Source: Mycolicibacterium sp. BiH015 (GTDB lineage Bacteria > Actinomycetota > Actinomycetes > Mycobacteriales > Mycobacteriaceae). From it: a stretch of DNA of 64,000 bases. The DNA is taken from assembly GCF_027706845.1 (NCBI RefSeq), contig NZ_JAQGCZ010000014.1, forward strand, positions 1 through 64,000. The letters are read 5' to 3'. The position numbers were made by a program, and so were the translations under genes. Under the pieces are notes generated by a model that saw nothing but the letters and a program-made list of their open reading frames with translations, did no database searches and was not told the origin of the DNA. Shown one piece after another: positions 15,612 through 23,991 of this stretch (its first letter is position 1; each line of letters starts with the position of its first letter).

Positions 15612-16835
15612 ATGCCGCAGGCCGCCTGTCACACGCCGCTCCGAAGGACCGGGCAGGGACTCAAAGCGATCTTCACCATGGTCGCGGTGCTGCTGTTCTT
15701 GGCCGCCTGCACATCGGCGCCGACCGAAACACCTTCACCTGCCGTCGTCTCGGAAAAGGGCACGCCGTACGCAGACTTGCTGGTTCCGAAGATCGAAGCC
15801 TCGGTGACGGACGGCGCGATCGGCGTCGCAGTCGACGCCCCGGTAACCGTCACTGCCGGCGACGGTGTGCTGGGCCACGTCTCGCTCACTAACGAGGTTG
15901 GCGAGCTCGTCGACGGGCAGCTGAGCCCGGACGGCGTGTCGTGGTCGTCGGCGGAGCCGCTGGGCTACAACAAGCAGTACACGTTGAAAGCCGAGGCACT
16001 TGGACTGGGTGGCGAGACAGGTACGACGGCGACCTTCAAGACGCACTCCCCCGACAACCTGACCATGCCCTATGTCTTACCCAATGACGGAGAAACGGTG
16101 GGCGTAGGTCAACCCATTGCGATCCGTTTCGATGAGAACATCACCGACCGCATCGCGGCTCAGCAGGCGATCACGGTTTCCACCGACCCTCCGGTTGAGG
16201 GTGCCTTCTACTGGCTGAGTAGTCGTGAAGTTCGTTGGCGTCCAGCCGAATACTGGAAGCCTGGGACCATCGTGGAAGTGATGGTCAAGGCATACGGCGT
16301 CGACTTCGGCGCCGGGCTCTTCGGGCAGGACGACGTCACAACGCAATTCACAATTGGCGACGAGGTGATTGCCGTTGCCGATGACGCCACCAAGACGATG
16401 ACCGTGCGGCGCAACGGTCAGGTCGTCAAGACCATGCCCATTTCAATGGGAAAGGCCAAGACGCCGACGGATAACGGCGCGTACATCATTGGAGATCGCT
16501 ATTCGTTCCTGGTGATGGACTCCTCCACCTACGGAGTTCCCGTCAATTCGCCGGACGGCTACCGTACAGAGGTCGAATGGGCGACACAGATGTCTTATAG
16601 CGGCATTTATGTCCACTCTGCGCCATGGTCGGTGGGTAGCCAAGGCATCGCCAACGTCAGCCACGGCTGCCTCAACGTAAATCCGGCTAACGCCCGCTGG
16701 TTCTACGACAACACCCGACGCGGTGACATCGTTCAGGTCATCAACACGACCGGAGCCACCCTGTCAGGAACTGACGGCTTGGGCGACTGGAATATCCCGT
16801 GGGAGCAATGGAAGGCCGGCAACGCCAACCTCTGA
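15612..16835 (+). CDS. L,D-transpeptidase lipoprotein, LdtMt2 type
   Basis: 407 aa, essentially the length of M. tuberculosis LdtMt2 (408). Lipobox LAAC with Cys33; two Ig-like domains (about 50-250); C-terminal YkuD catalytic domain with His335 and the SHGCLN motif (His351, Cys353). The family makes 3-3 peptidoglycan cross-links in the periplasm and is the target of carbapenems. The ATG at 15612 has CGGAGAG about 9 nt upstream; a much longer open frame starts at 15255 but its extra part has no signal peptide. An additional copy inside a metal island is unusual. Confidence 0.88.
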   Translation: MPQAACHTPLRRTGQGLKAIFTMVAVLLFLAACTSAPTETPSPAVVSEKGTPYADLLVPKIEASVTDGAIGVAVDAPVTVTAGDGVLGHVSLTNEVGELVDGQLSPDGVSWSSAEPLGYNKQYTLKAEALGLGGETGTTATFKTHSPDNLTMPYVLPNDGETVGVGQPIAIRFDENITDRIAAQQAITVSTDPPVEGAFYWLSSREVRWRPAEYWKPGTIVEVMVKAYGVDFGAGLFGQDDVTTQFTIGDEVIAVADDATKTMTVRRNGQVVKTMPISMGKAKTPTDNGAYIIGDRYSFLVMDSSTYGVPVNSPDGYRTEVEWATQMSYSGIYVHSAPWSVGSQGIANVSHGCLNVNPANARWFYDNTRRGDIVQVINTTGATLSGTDGLGDWNIPWEQWKAGNANL

Positions 16836-17281
16836 CACACGTCGGCAGCGTCGTCTGGGCAGGTGGGAAACAGCGGCAAAGCAACCCGGCGTTCCCGGAG
16901 AATTATGCTGCGCCCGACCCATGGGATTGAGGAGCACGTCCCTCGCGAATTGTGGCGAGTTAGGGTTTAGCTCCGGCCTAGTCGCTGACAGGGCTTGACG
17001 TTTTCCGAACGGTGTCTTTCCCGCGGATTACACAAAGCAGGCATCCGAATTCGCCTTTCCCGGTTTCTCCAGACTTCGAGCGATTAATTCTGGTGGGTTA
17101 GCTGCGATGCGGCAGATCCTGCGCCTGCCGGGCTTCATGGCCGACCGAATTCCAGCGTTGTAATTATGTTGCTGCTGTTACTAATGATGAAACTGTGAGT
17201 TAGGCTTTCTACGTATCAACTACGTACATCGTTGTCCCCCAATATGACTGCATAGGTCCAAGCATGTCCCGGGGCGAACAG
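16836..17281. other. Intergenic region holding a TACGTA-type operator
   Basis: About 445 bp with no supportable gene. Its 3' part is AT-richer than the surroundings (17160-17220) and contains the dyad at 17210-17226 described separately. Confidence 0.5.
17210..17226. promoter_or_regulatory. TACGTA-N5-TACGTA operator before NlpC/P60 gene
   Basis: TACGTATCAACTACGTA: two perfect TACGTA boxes 11 bp apart, 55 bp before the first possible start codon of the NlpC/P60 gene. One of four such sites in the island. Confidence 0.7.
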
Positions 17282-18067
17282 ATGACCGTGGCTCCTACAG
17301 CCGAAAGAAGTACGAACATGGGACCGAATGCCCGCCGTGTGCGTCTAGGGGACGACCGCGTCCGTGGGGTGGGCCTTCGACGCTCGACCCGAGTTTTCGC
17401 CATAGTGGCTGCGTCGTTCTTCGTCGGGTGCACTCCCGCGGCTTTCGCCGAACCGACATCGGGGCAATGGGATCCGCTACTGCCGAAGGTACCGAGCGCG
17501 GGGGCGCCTGGCGATCCAGTTGCTATCGCCAACGCGTCCCTGCAGGCAACGGCCGTTGCCACACAGACAGCAATGAACTTGGGGCGAAACTTTCTCACCA
17601 GCCTAGGGATTCTCACCCCGGCGGCTGATCCGAAAACAAGCCTCAGCGGCAACAGGCTCTATGGCGCCCAGGCGATCGAATACGTTATTCGCAGAGCCGG
17701 CACGCAGATCGGCGTTCCCTACTCCTGGGGAGGCGGGAGCCTCAACGGCCCGAGTCGCGGTGTCGACCAAGGAGCTGGCACTGTGGGATTCGACTGCTCG
17801 GGATTGACACGGTTTGCGTTCGCCGGCGTCGGGATTCTGCTGCCGCGTTGGTCCGGTGACCAGTACAACGCGGGCCGAAAAGTGCCGCCTTCACAAGCCA
17901 AGCGCGGCGACCTACTGTTCTGGGGTCCCGGCGGAGGCCAACACGAAGCGATCTACTTGGGGGGCGGCCAGATGATCGAGGCCCAACAAACTGGCGTGCC
18001 GATCAAGGTCTCACCCGTGCGTACCGGCGGAATGACACCCTATGTCGTTCGAATTATCGAGAGTTGA
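17282..18067 (+). CDS. NlpC/P60 peptidoglycan hydrolase, RipD-like but with intact catalytic residues
   Basis: 261 aa. Hydrophobic signal segment at about 36-58, a linker, then NlpC/P60 from about residue 125. The Cys-His pair is present: Cys172 in GFDCSGLTRFA and His221 in GGGQHEAIYLG. The segment GDQYNAGRKVP is shared with mycobacterial RipD (Rv1566c), but M. tuberculosis RipD lacks catalytic Cys and His, whereas this copy keeps both and should cleave peptide stems. The start is uncertain among 17264, 17282 and 17318. Preceded by the TACGTA-type operator. Confidence 0.85.
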   Translation: MTVAPTAERSTNMGPNARRVRLGDDRVRGVGLRRSTRVFAIVAASFFVGCTPAAFAEPTSGQWDPLLPKVPSAGAPGDPVAIANASLQATAVATQTAMNLGRNFLTSLGILTPAADPKTSLSGNRLYGAQAIEYVIRRAGTQIGVPYSWGGGSLNGPSRGVDQGAGTVGFDCSGLTRFAFAGVGILLPRWSGDQYNAGRKVPPSQAKRGDLLFWGPGGGQHEAIYLGGGQMIEAQQTGVPIKVSPVRTGGMTPYVVRIIES

Positions 18068-18179
18068 CAGGTGACGCTTGAGCTTTCGCGCGACTACCCG
18101 TGCACTCGGGGGTTTTGACACCGGCATGACCTTGTCAATGTAGATCGCGACTGGGCGTCCGTCATTTCACCTATCCTGC

Positions 18180-19445
18180 CTAGGCCGGTCTTGCCGCGAC
18201 ACTGGCTGTCTCCGCTTCCGGTTGAAGTCGACCGTGTCGGTTCAGCCAATACAACGCGGCCGTCGAGATCAATCCGATGGCCGAGAGCAGGACCCAAACG
18301 AGCTCCGGCCGCCCGAGGTCCTTGGCAGCCTGCATCAGCGAGCCGGTGGCGAGGTTTCCGACGAGTATTCCGACTCCAACGATGGTGTTGTAGAAGCCGT
18401 AATGCGTGCCGACCAATCGTTTATTGGCCAGTGAGACCACAGTATCCATCTCGAAGGGGAAGACGGCCGCAGAGCCGACGGCCAGTACCGCCGTAACGAT
18501 GAGCAGTGCTGCCACCGCGGCAACTCGTCCGGCCCTAGTGTCATCGGGTAGCACGATGAGCGGCAGGAACGACAGGGCGAGGATCAGCATGCCGGTCACC
18601 AAGGAGCGGCTGCTGCCCCAACGATCGACGAGAAACCGGGTGATGCGCATTTGACCGATGACGGTCACCAGACCGGAAACGACGAAGATCAGCGCAATGA
18701 CCACGGAATCGTTGTGCGGGAACAAGCTTCGTGCGTGCAACGGCATAGCCAGGTAAACCTGAAATGACAGCACATATGACCCAATCATGGCAGCTGCAAA
18801 AAGTAGAAAAGAGCGGTTCGCCGCGACCGTTCGCCAGTCCTGCAATACCGTTGTCCGCTCCCGAGGAGTAGCCGCACTGCGTTCCGGTAGCGCGAACAAT
18901 TGAGCCACCGTCAGCCCCGCAAACACGACTGCCGCGGCGGCTGCTGTCGTCTGGAAGTCGACGAACATCAACGCCAGCCCGACAAGCGGTCCAGCAAGAA
19001 TGCCCGCCTGATAGAAGACGTTGAACAGCGCAAAGGCATCCAACCGCCGCGGGCCTGCATCAGCGGCCAGGTAGGCGCGTACCGCAGGATTGAACAGGGC
19101 ACCGGCAAAGCCGGTAGCCGCCGACGCGACCAGGACGGCCGGCAGCGAGTCAGCGAAGACCAGAAGACCGAATCCTGCGGTGCGCAGGACACATCCGCTG
19201 ACGATGAGCGGCTTGAAGCCTACGCGGTCGGCCAGGGTACCGCCGATGATGAACATCCCCTGCTGAGAGAAATTACGGACGCCCAGCACGAGTCCAATGG
19301 CCCAGGCGGCGAACCCCAGAGGCCCGGCGAGGTAGCCCGCCAGATATGGCATCAACATGTAGAAGCCGAGGTTTATACCGAATTGGTTCACCATCAGCAT
19401 GCGGCTGGGCCAGCCAAAGCTGCGGAAGTTCGAGTAAGCGGTCAT
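18180..19445 (-). CDS. MFS transporter, Rv0849-like
   Basis: 421 aa with 12 predicted transmembrane helices. The family loop after helix 2 is GGTLADRVGFKPLI, and the second half repeats RFLVDRWGSSR. The ATG overlaps the TGA of the upstream cysK2-like gene (ATGA), so the two are coupled. In M. tuberculosis the RicR-controlled set lpqS-cysK2-Rv0849 has the same order, so this is a transplanted copy of that unit. Substrate unknown; export of a metal chelate or S-sulfocysteine-related compound is possible. Confidence 0.85.
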   Translation of the reverse strand: MTAYSNFRSFGWPSRMLMVNQFGINLGFYMLMPYLAGYLAGPLGFAAWAIGLVLGVRNFSQQGMFIIGGTLADRVGFKPLIVSGCVLRTAGFGLLVFADSLPAVLVASAATGFAGALFNPAVRAYLAADAGPRRLDAFALFNVFYQAGILAGPLVGLALMFVDFQTTAAAAAVVFAGLTVAQLFALPERSAATPRERTTVLQDWRTVAANRSFLLFAAAMIGSYVLSFQVYLAMPLHARSLFPHNDSVVIALIFVVSGLVTVIGQMRITRFLVDRWGSSRSLVTGMLILALSFLPLIVLPDDTRAGRVAAVAALLIVTAVLAVGSAAVFPFEMDTVVSLANKRLVGTHYGFYNTIVGVGILVGNLATGSLMQAAKDLGRPELVWVLLSAIGLISTAALYWLNRHGRLQPEAETASVAARPA

Positions 19446-20560
19446 CGCGACACCACCCCGGCGGGGTTGACGACCGTGGGGCATCGCGTCCACGAAGTGA
19501 CGGTGTGAGTCAGCGGGTCATCGATGGTGGCGGGCTCACGGGGTGGTCGCCCGTCGAGCAGGTCGTGGTTGCGGCAATAGGCGTCGTTGTAGATGGTGTC
19601 GAAGTATCGCTGAGGGCCATCGGGGAAGATCGCTGCGACGGTCGACTCAGGCGAGCTGTTTCGCGCCGCCCACGCCGCGACCAGGGCTACCGCGCCGACA
19701 CTCCAACCGCCGCTGGCGTAGTGGGTGGCAGCGAGAGTGCGGCATACCCATACAGCCTCTGCCGGCGCGACCCAGTGCACTTCGTTGAACGCCGCGTAGT
19801 CCACGTTCGCCGGATAGATGCTTGATCCGAGACCACGCATGAGACGGTGTGCAGCGGGCTGACCGAAGATCGTGGAGCCCACCGTATCGACACCGATCAG
19901 GCGCAGGTTCGGGTTTTCTTCGCGAAGCACCCGCGCCACTCCGGCGGAGTGCCCTCCGGTACCGACGGAGCACACCAAAACATCGACGGTGCCGAGCTGT
20001 TCGTTAAGTTCGTGGGCAAGCCCGCGGTAGGCCTCGACGTTGTCGGGGTTGCTGTATTGGTCGGGGTGCCATGCGTGCGGATCGCCGGCCAGTATTTCCT
20101 GCACGCGGTCTCGCCGGGCTTGCTGCCAGCCTCCGTGCCGGTGCGGCTCGGTCACGAGTTCGATATGTGCACCGAAAGCGGCGAGCATGTTCTGGATGAT
20201 GGGCTCCATGCCGGGATCAGTGACCAATGTGACGGGATGCCCGTACACTGTTCCAGCAAGCGCAAGCCCTAAACCTAGTGTGCCGCTTGTTGATTCGACT
20301 ATGCGCGAACCTGGGGCCAACGCACCGCGGGCGCGGGCCCGTTCCACCATATGCAGCGCCGGACGGTCTTTCATTCCGCCGGGGTTGAATCCTTCAAGCT
20401 TGGCCCAGAAGCCCCGTTCGGGTGTCGTGAATGGCGCGCCGATCCTCAGGACGGGCGTCTGGCCGACCATTGTGGCCGGTTGCTCATTGCGGCCGAGTTC
20501 TGGCTGCTGGGATTTGGCATGGGCAATGCGTGTGCGGTAGATCGGCAGGGCAGGATTCAT
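19442..20560 (-). CDS. cysK2: CysK2-like PLP-dependent S-sulfocysteine synthase
   Basis: 372 aa, the same length as M. tuberculosis CysK2 (Rv0848). Fold-type II PLP enzyme: Schiff-base Lys in NPGGMKDRPA near residue 65, phosphate-asparagine-type loop ESTSGTLGLGLA near residue 90, and glycine loop CSVGTGGHSAG near residue 200. CysK2 makes S-sulfocysteine from O-phosphoserine and thiosulfate. That links it to the thiosulfate and sulfite produced by the CstB-like enzymes nearby (inference). The start could also be a TTG at 20590. Stop overlaps the MFS start. Confidence 0.85.
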   Translation of the reverse strand: MNPALPIYRTRIAHAKSQQPELGRNEQPATMVGQTPVLRIGAPFTTPERGFWAKLEGFNPGGMKDRPALHMVERARARGALAPGSRIVESTSGTLGLGLALAGTVYGHPVTLVTDPGMEPIIQNMLAAFGAHIELVTEPHRHGGWQQARRDRVQEILAGDPHAWHPDQYSNPDNVEAYRGLAHELNEQLGTVDVLVCSVGTGGHSAGVARVLREENPNLRLIGVDTVGSTIFGQPAAHRLMRGLGSSIYPANVDYAAFNEVHWVAPAEAVWVCRTLAATHYASGGWSVGAVALVAAWAARNSSPESTVAAIFPDGPQRYFDTIYNDAYCRNHDLLDGRPPREPATIDDPLTHTVTSWTRCPTVVNPAGVVSR

Positions 20561-20664
20561 CAAGGATTGTCGCTTCTGTTTACGCCGCAACGTGGTGCGC
20601 GGCTACTGATTCGGGCAGCAGTCACCGGCCACCGTCGATAGCGACGGGACCTGACGCTCACCGA

Positions 20665-21081
20665 TCAGCGGCGCGCGATACAGAACCTGGCAAGCACAGC
20701 CCTGCCGGTGCCCATGACGCAAGCATTGCGCGGTGGTCCCCGAATAGGCGCGGCGACCGCCCATCGCCACAACAACGGCAGCACGGCGAAAGGGACGGCC
20801 AATCCGAGCGCAATCAGCGAAATGTTGCCCCGCGGCAGGATTGCCTCGGCGAGGGCGTCGGTCGTGAGGTTCGAGTCAGCCTTTGAGGCGTGGGAGTGAT
20901 CGAGCTCGACGGACGTCGACGTCCCCGCCGCGCTGGTATGCACTGTGTGCGGTCCGTGCGCGGGTGCCGGCTCGATTCCCGGCAGTGCCCATTCGGCTCC
21001 GACGACGACGGTCCAGAAGACGATGAACGCCGCGACGACTGCGCGCCGGCGTTGCAGTGAGTTCGCGTCGAAGTACCTCAC
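20665..21081 (-). CDS. lpqS: LpqS-like small exported copper-regulon protein
   Basis: 138 aa. One N-terminal hydrophobic helix (about 14-33), a His-containing extracytoplasmic stretch (GPHTVHT, DHSHAS), a second hydrophobic segment near residue 90, and the C-terminal tail TGRAVLARFCIARR, which matches the end of M. tuberculosis LpqS (Rv0847). It lacks a clear lipobox. LpqS is copper-induced in M. tuberculosis through RicR. Start GTG has no good ribosome binding site. Heads the operon lpqS-cysK2-MFS. Confidence 0.75.
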   Translation of the reverse strand: MRYFDANSLQRRRAVVAAFIVFWTVVVGAEWALPGIEPAPAHGPHTVHTSAAGTSTSVELDHSHASKADSNLTTDALAEAILPRGNISLIALGLAVPFAVLPLLWRWAVAAPIRGPPRNACVMGTGRAVLARFCIARR

Positions 21082-21114
21082 AATGTTGCTAACTGTAGCA
21101 GCGGACCGTGGGAT

Positions 21115-21183
21115 TCAGGGTCGCCGCCCGAGTTGAGACTGTGTCGTAATCAGCCAGCGACGGCCCGCTTCGGGGGTGATCAT
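21115..21183 (-). CDS. Possible 22-aa leader peptide upstream of lpqS
   Basis: A short frame, MITPEAGRRWLITTQ..., with GAGGGA about 8 nt before its ATG, ends 34 nt before the lpqS start and lies between the TACGTA-type operator and lpqS. It would fill part of the otherwise long 212-bp leader. Length alone makes it weak. Confidence 0.25.
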   Translation of the reverse strand: MITPEAGRRWLITTQSQLGRRP

Positions 21184-21292
21184 TGCTGAAGTCCCTCGAT
21201 CCGCTTCGCCGGATAACACTGCAAATGAGCCTCTTTCGAGACCTCACGCGACGTGTTCACTGGATCGCCCGCACCCTTCGCCGCAGATCATC

Positions 21293-21309
21293 TACGGTTT
21301 TACTACGTA
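21293..21309. promoter_or_regulatory. TACGGT-N5-TACGTA operator upstream of the lpqS operon
   Basis: TACGGTTTTACTACGTA, flanked CTAC..GTAG. Same spacing of 11 bp as the three other sites. It lies 212 bp before lpqS on the minus strand and 141 bp beyond the M56 gene stop. Confidence 0.65.
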
Positions 21310-21449
21310 GATAATTTGAAGATTGCCAGCGGTGGCACTTCAGTGTCATCCAGTTTGCTGTTGGCGTGTGACGGTAGTCATCGCGACAGCACGCCGGCAC
21401 TTCATAGCGGCATCGTCGCCGCGGAGTGAGTCGCGCTGCCTTTGAATCT

Positions 21450-22367
21450 CTAGTGGTGGCAAAGCACCTGTATCAGAGCGGGCGTCGTGAGCATGCCAGT
21501 GATGACGGAAGTCAGGCAGATGCGGTGCGCCCACTGCACATACCAGCGGGTGGGGGTCACCAGCCGCTCCGCTCGGGCGACGACCGCGGTGCCGGCCGCC
21601 GCGAGGCCGTCGGGCACAGCAGGATGGCCGGCCAGGGCCGAGAGACCGGCGAGTAGCGGGCGAGTTCCGACGCGACGTGCCGCGGTGTCGTCGGCGCACA
21701 TCTCTAGCAAGTCAGCCACGGAATGACGCGCCGTCGCAAACAGCGGGATCCGGGGCAGTGTCGCGGCGAGGGCGCGGAGCACCATGAGGATGTGGTGGTG
21801 CCGCCCGGCGATGTGCGCATTCTCGTGTGCCAGAACCGCTTTCAACTGGGTCTGATCTAAAGATTCGATGGCGGCTGAGGTGACGATGATGGCGTTCGGA
21901 CGACCGACCACGCAGTAAGCAGCGGGCCGATCGGCCTCCACCACGACGACGTCGGGGTGAGCGGTGGGCTTGCCAATGATCCGCGCGGCACGGGCATGAT
22001 CGTGGCTTCGCGCACGCAAGCGGGACAGGCAGCGACCGATTCGAAGCGCTACGAGCCCCGCCGTCAGGGTTGCAACGCCGATCAACGCGATCGACCCGAC
22101 ACGGCCAGCAATGGGCGTGTGCTCAGAGAAACCGAACAACTCCAGACACAGCGTCACAACGTTGCCTTTGAGAACGCTGTCGGTTGTTGCGCCAATGACC
22201 ATCAGTAGCGCAGCCAGCCACGCAAGCAGCGTGGCAGCGACGGTGGCGAGCCAGGCGGCCACTCCTAACTGCGGGCTAATCCCTTGACTCGTCATCCGCC
22301 GAAGGACCGGCGGAGCCAGCCAAGCTAGTGCGCCGCCATAGAGCAGCAACCATAGGGCTGTCGTCAT
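21450..22367 (-). CDS. M56 family (BlaR1-like) membrane metallopeptidase
   Basis: 305 aa. Four or five transmembrane helices, with a cytoplasmic zincin domain carrying HENAH (LAHENAHIAGRH) near residue 180. Unlike staphylococcal BlaR1 there is no C-terminal penicillin-binding sensor domain; that short form is usual in mycobacteria (Rv1845c). It is expected to cleave or switch the partner BlaI-family repressor. Start overlaps the repressor stop (GTGATG), so the pair is coupled. Confidence 0.88.
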   Translation of the reverse strand: MTTALWLLLYGGALAWLAPPVLRRMTSQGISPQLGVAAWLATVAATLLAWLAALLMVIGATTDSVLKGNVVTLCLELFGFSEHTPIAGRVGSIALIGVATLTAGLVALRIGRCLSRLRARSHDHARAARIIGKPTAHPDVVVVEADRPAAYCVVGRPNAIIVTSAAIESLDQTQLKAVLAHENAHIAGRHHHILMVLRALAATLPRIPLFATARHSVADLLEMCADDTAARRVGTRPLLAGLSALAGHPAVPDGLAAAGTAVVARAERLVTPTRWYVQWAHRICLTSVITGMLTTPALIQVLCHH

Positions 22368-22729
22368 CACCGTCGCCCCTTGCGCAGCGCTGCCTTCAGC
22401 GAGGCGGACTGCTCAGCGCTCATCTGATCGACGAAAAATGCCAGCACCGCGTCAGTGTCGCCGCCGGCGTCGAATGCGGCCTTCATCAAACGGGCTGAGC
22501 GCTCCTCGCGGCTCATAGACGCCCGGTAGACGTAGGCCTTCCCGTCGCGCTCACGTTTCAGCCAACGCTTGCGATACAGATTGTCCATCGTCGACAGCAC
22601 AGTGGTGTAAGCGATCTGGCGCTGCCGCGAGATGTGGTCGAACACTTCGCGCACCGTTACGGACTCTGTGCAATCCCATACGCAATCCATCACCACGGCT
22701 TCGAGGTCGCCAAAGCCCCGCTGCTCCAT
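22367..22729 (-). CDS. blaI: BlaI/MecI/CopY-family transcriptional repressor
   Basis: 120 aa. Winged helix in residues 1-75 with the family strings FGDLEAVVMDCVWD, TVREVFDHI and YTTVLSTMDNLYRK; the rest is the helical dimerisation tail. BlaI repressors bind TAC..GTA dyads and are inactivated by the M56 partner; CopY relatives respond to copper. The ATG at 22729 has AGGAGA 8 nt upstream; the frame stays open to 22879 but that part has no homology. I propose it binds the four TACGTA-type sites of the island. Confidence 0.88.
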   Translation of the reverse strand: MEQRGFGDLEAVVMDCVWDCTESVTVREVFDHISRQRQIAYTTVLSTMDNLYRKRWLKRERDGKAYVYRASMSREERSARLMKAAFDAGGDTDAVLAFFVDQMSAEQSASLKAALRKGRR

Positions 22730-22901
22730 ACCGCGCCTCTCCTGCCCTCGGCGCCGGGCTGGGCGTACCCGCGCCCAAGTCGCCTTGTCGGCCTCCCAAT
22801 CTAGCCCCCGAACTGGAAAAGCAGCGATGCGCCGCACGTAGCGACCTGCCGTCACAAACTGCTCTCCCGCCGTGCGCATTCGTATGCGCCAGCCGCGTGC
22901 T

Positions 22902-23105
22902 TCATCGGTCGGTCTCCTTCAGCACGGGGAGTTCGAACGAATCCCGTCTATCACGCCGCATGGAGCATCGAGATCCTGCAGAAGCGTGGAACAGGGCCGT
23001 TGCACCAGCGATAGCGGCGGCCCACAGCGCTACGACTGCGGCACACAGGATCAGCCAAGACTCCCACCCGAGATCGTTCGAACAGACGTCCATGAGCCAG
23101 GCCAT
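22902..23105 (-). CDS. Small single-pass membrane protein
   Basis: 67 aa with one transmembrane helix (about 16-40) followed by a basic tail (MRRDRRD). A strong GGAGGAAGG stands 7 nt before the ATG. It resembles the small membrane proteins that sit beside DUF305 and two-component genes in actinobacterial copper islands, but lacks a recognisable SHOCT end. It lies divergently from the response regulator gene. Function unknown. Confidence 0.55.
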   Translation of the reverse strand: MAWLMDVCSNDLGWESWLILCAAVVALWAAAIAGATALFHASAGSRCSMRRDRRDSFELPVLKETDR

Positions 23106-23244
23106 GTCGGTTCCTTCCTCCGCAATCCAGCCTCACCCCGCCGCAGGACGCAAACGATATGAGTCTCGTAAAGATCTGCTCAAGATCGCGCCGCTCCGTC
23201 AGACACGTGCCGTCACGGCCGCATGAGCGGGCACCATATGGGAC

Positions 23245-23991
23245 ATGGAGCACCACACGGGTACACAATCTGCGCAAGCGAAGGGATACCGCGCTTTGGT
23301 CGTCGACGACGAGCTCCCCCTGGCAGAAGTCGTCGCCAGTTATCTCGAACGCGAACAGTTCGAAGCCGTCGTGGCGGGAAACGGCGTCGACGCGATCGCG
23401 GTCGCGCGCGATCTCGATCCCGATGTCGTCGTCCTTGATCTCGGTCTGCCTGGCATCGACGGTCTCGAAGTCTGCAGGCAATTGCGAACATTTTCCGACG
23501 CCTACGTCGTCATGCTCACGGCTCGCGATACTGAACTCGACACGGTGCTAGGCCTCACTGTCGGCGCCGATGACTACATCACCAAGCCGTTCAGTCCCCG
23601 GGAGCTGGTGGCGCGTATTCGGGCGATGCTTCGGCGACCTCGCGTTCTGCAGTCCAGCTCCGGACCCGCCGAGCGTGACGTAGCGCCACCGCGTCGCTTC
23701 GGAGCGCTGAGCATTGACGTCGCCGCACGTGAGGTCCGTATCGACCACGAACAGATCCTGTTGACGCGCACTGAATTCGACATTCTCGAAGCACTCTCAG
23801 GCCGGCCAGGAATCGTGCTGAGCCGACGGCAGCTGCTCGAGATCGTCCGTGACGGGCCTTGGGTCGGCAACGAGCACCTCGTAGACGTCCACATCGGTCA
23901 CCTCCGGCGAAAACTCGGTGACGATGCCGCGCGCCCCCGCTACATCACAACGGTGCGCGGCGTGGGATACCGGATGGGGACGGGACAGTGA
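23245..23991 (+). CDS. OmpR/PhoB-family response regulator
   Basis: 248 aa. Receiver domain about 15-130 with acidic pair DDE at 21-23, phospho-acceptor Asp65 (VVVLDLGLPG) and Lys114 (YITKPF). C-terminal winged-helix about 145-246 ending YITTVRGVGYRM. Pairs with the histidine kinase, whose GTG start overlaps its TGA. By its neighbours (DUF305, copper genes) it is a metal- or envelope-stress regulator, like CusR/TcrX systems. Confidence 0.92.
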   Translation: MEHHTGTQSAQAKGYRALVVDDELPLAEVVASYLEREQFEAVVAGNGVDAIAVARDLDPDVVVLDLGLPGIDGLEVCRQLRTFSDAYVVMLTARDTELDTVLGLTVGADDYITKPFSPRELVARIRAMLRRPRVLQSSSGPAERDVAPPRRFGALSIDVAAREVRIDHEQILLTRTEFDILEALSGRPGIVLSRRQLLEIVRDGPWVGNEHLVDVHIGHLRRKLGDDAARPRYITTVRGVGYRMGTGQ

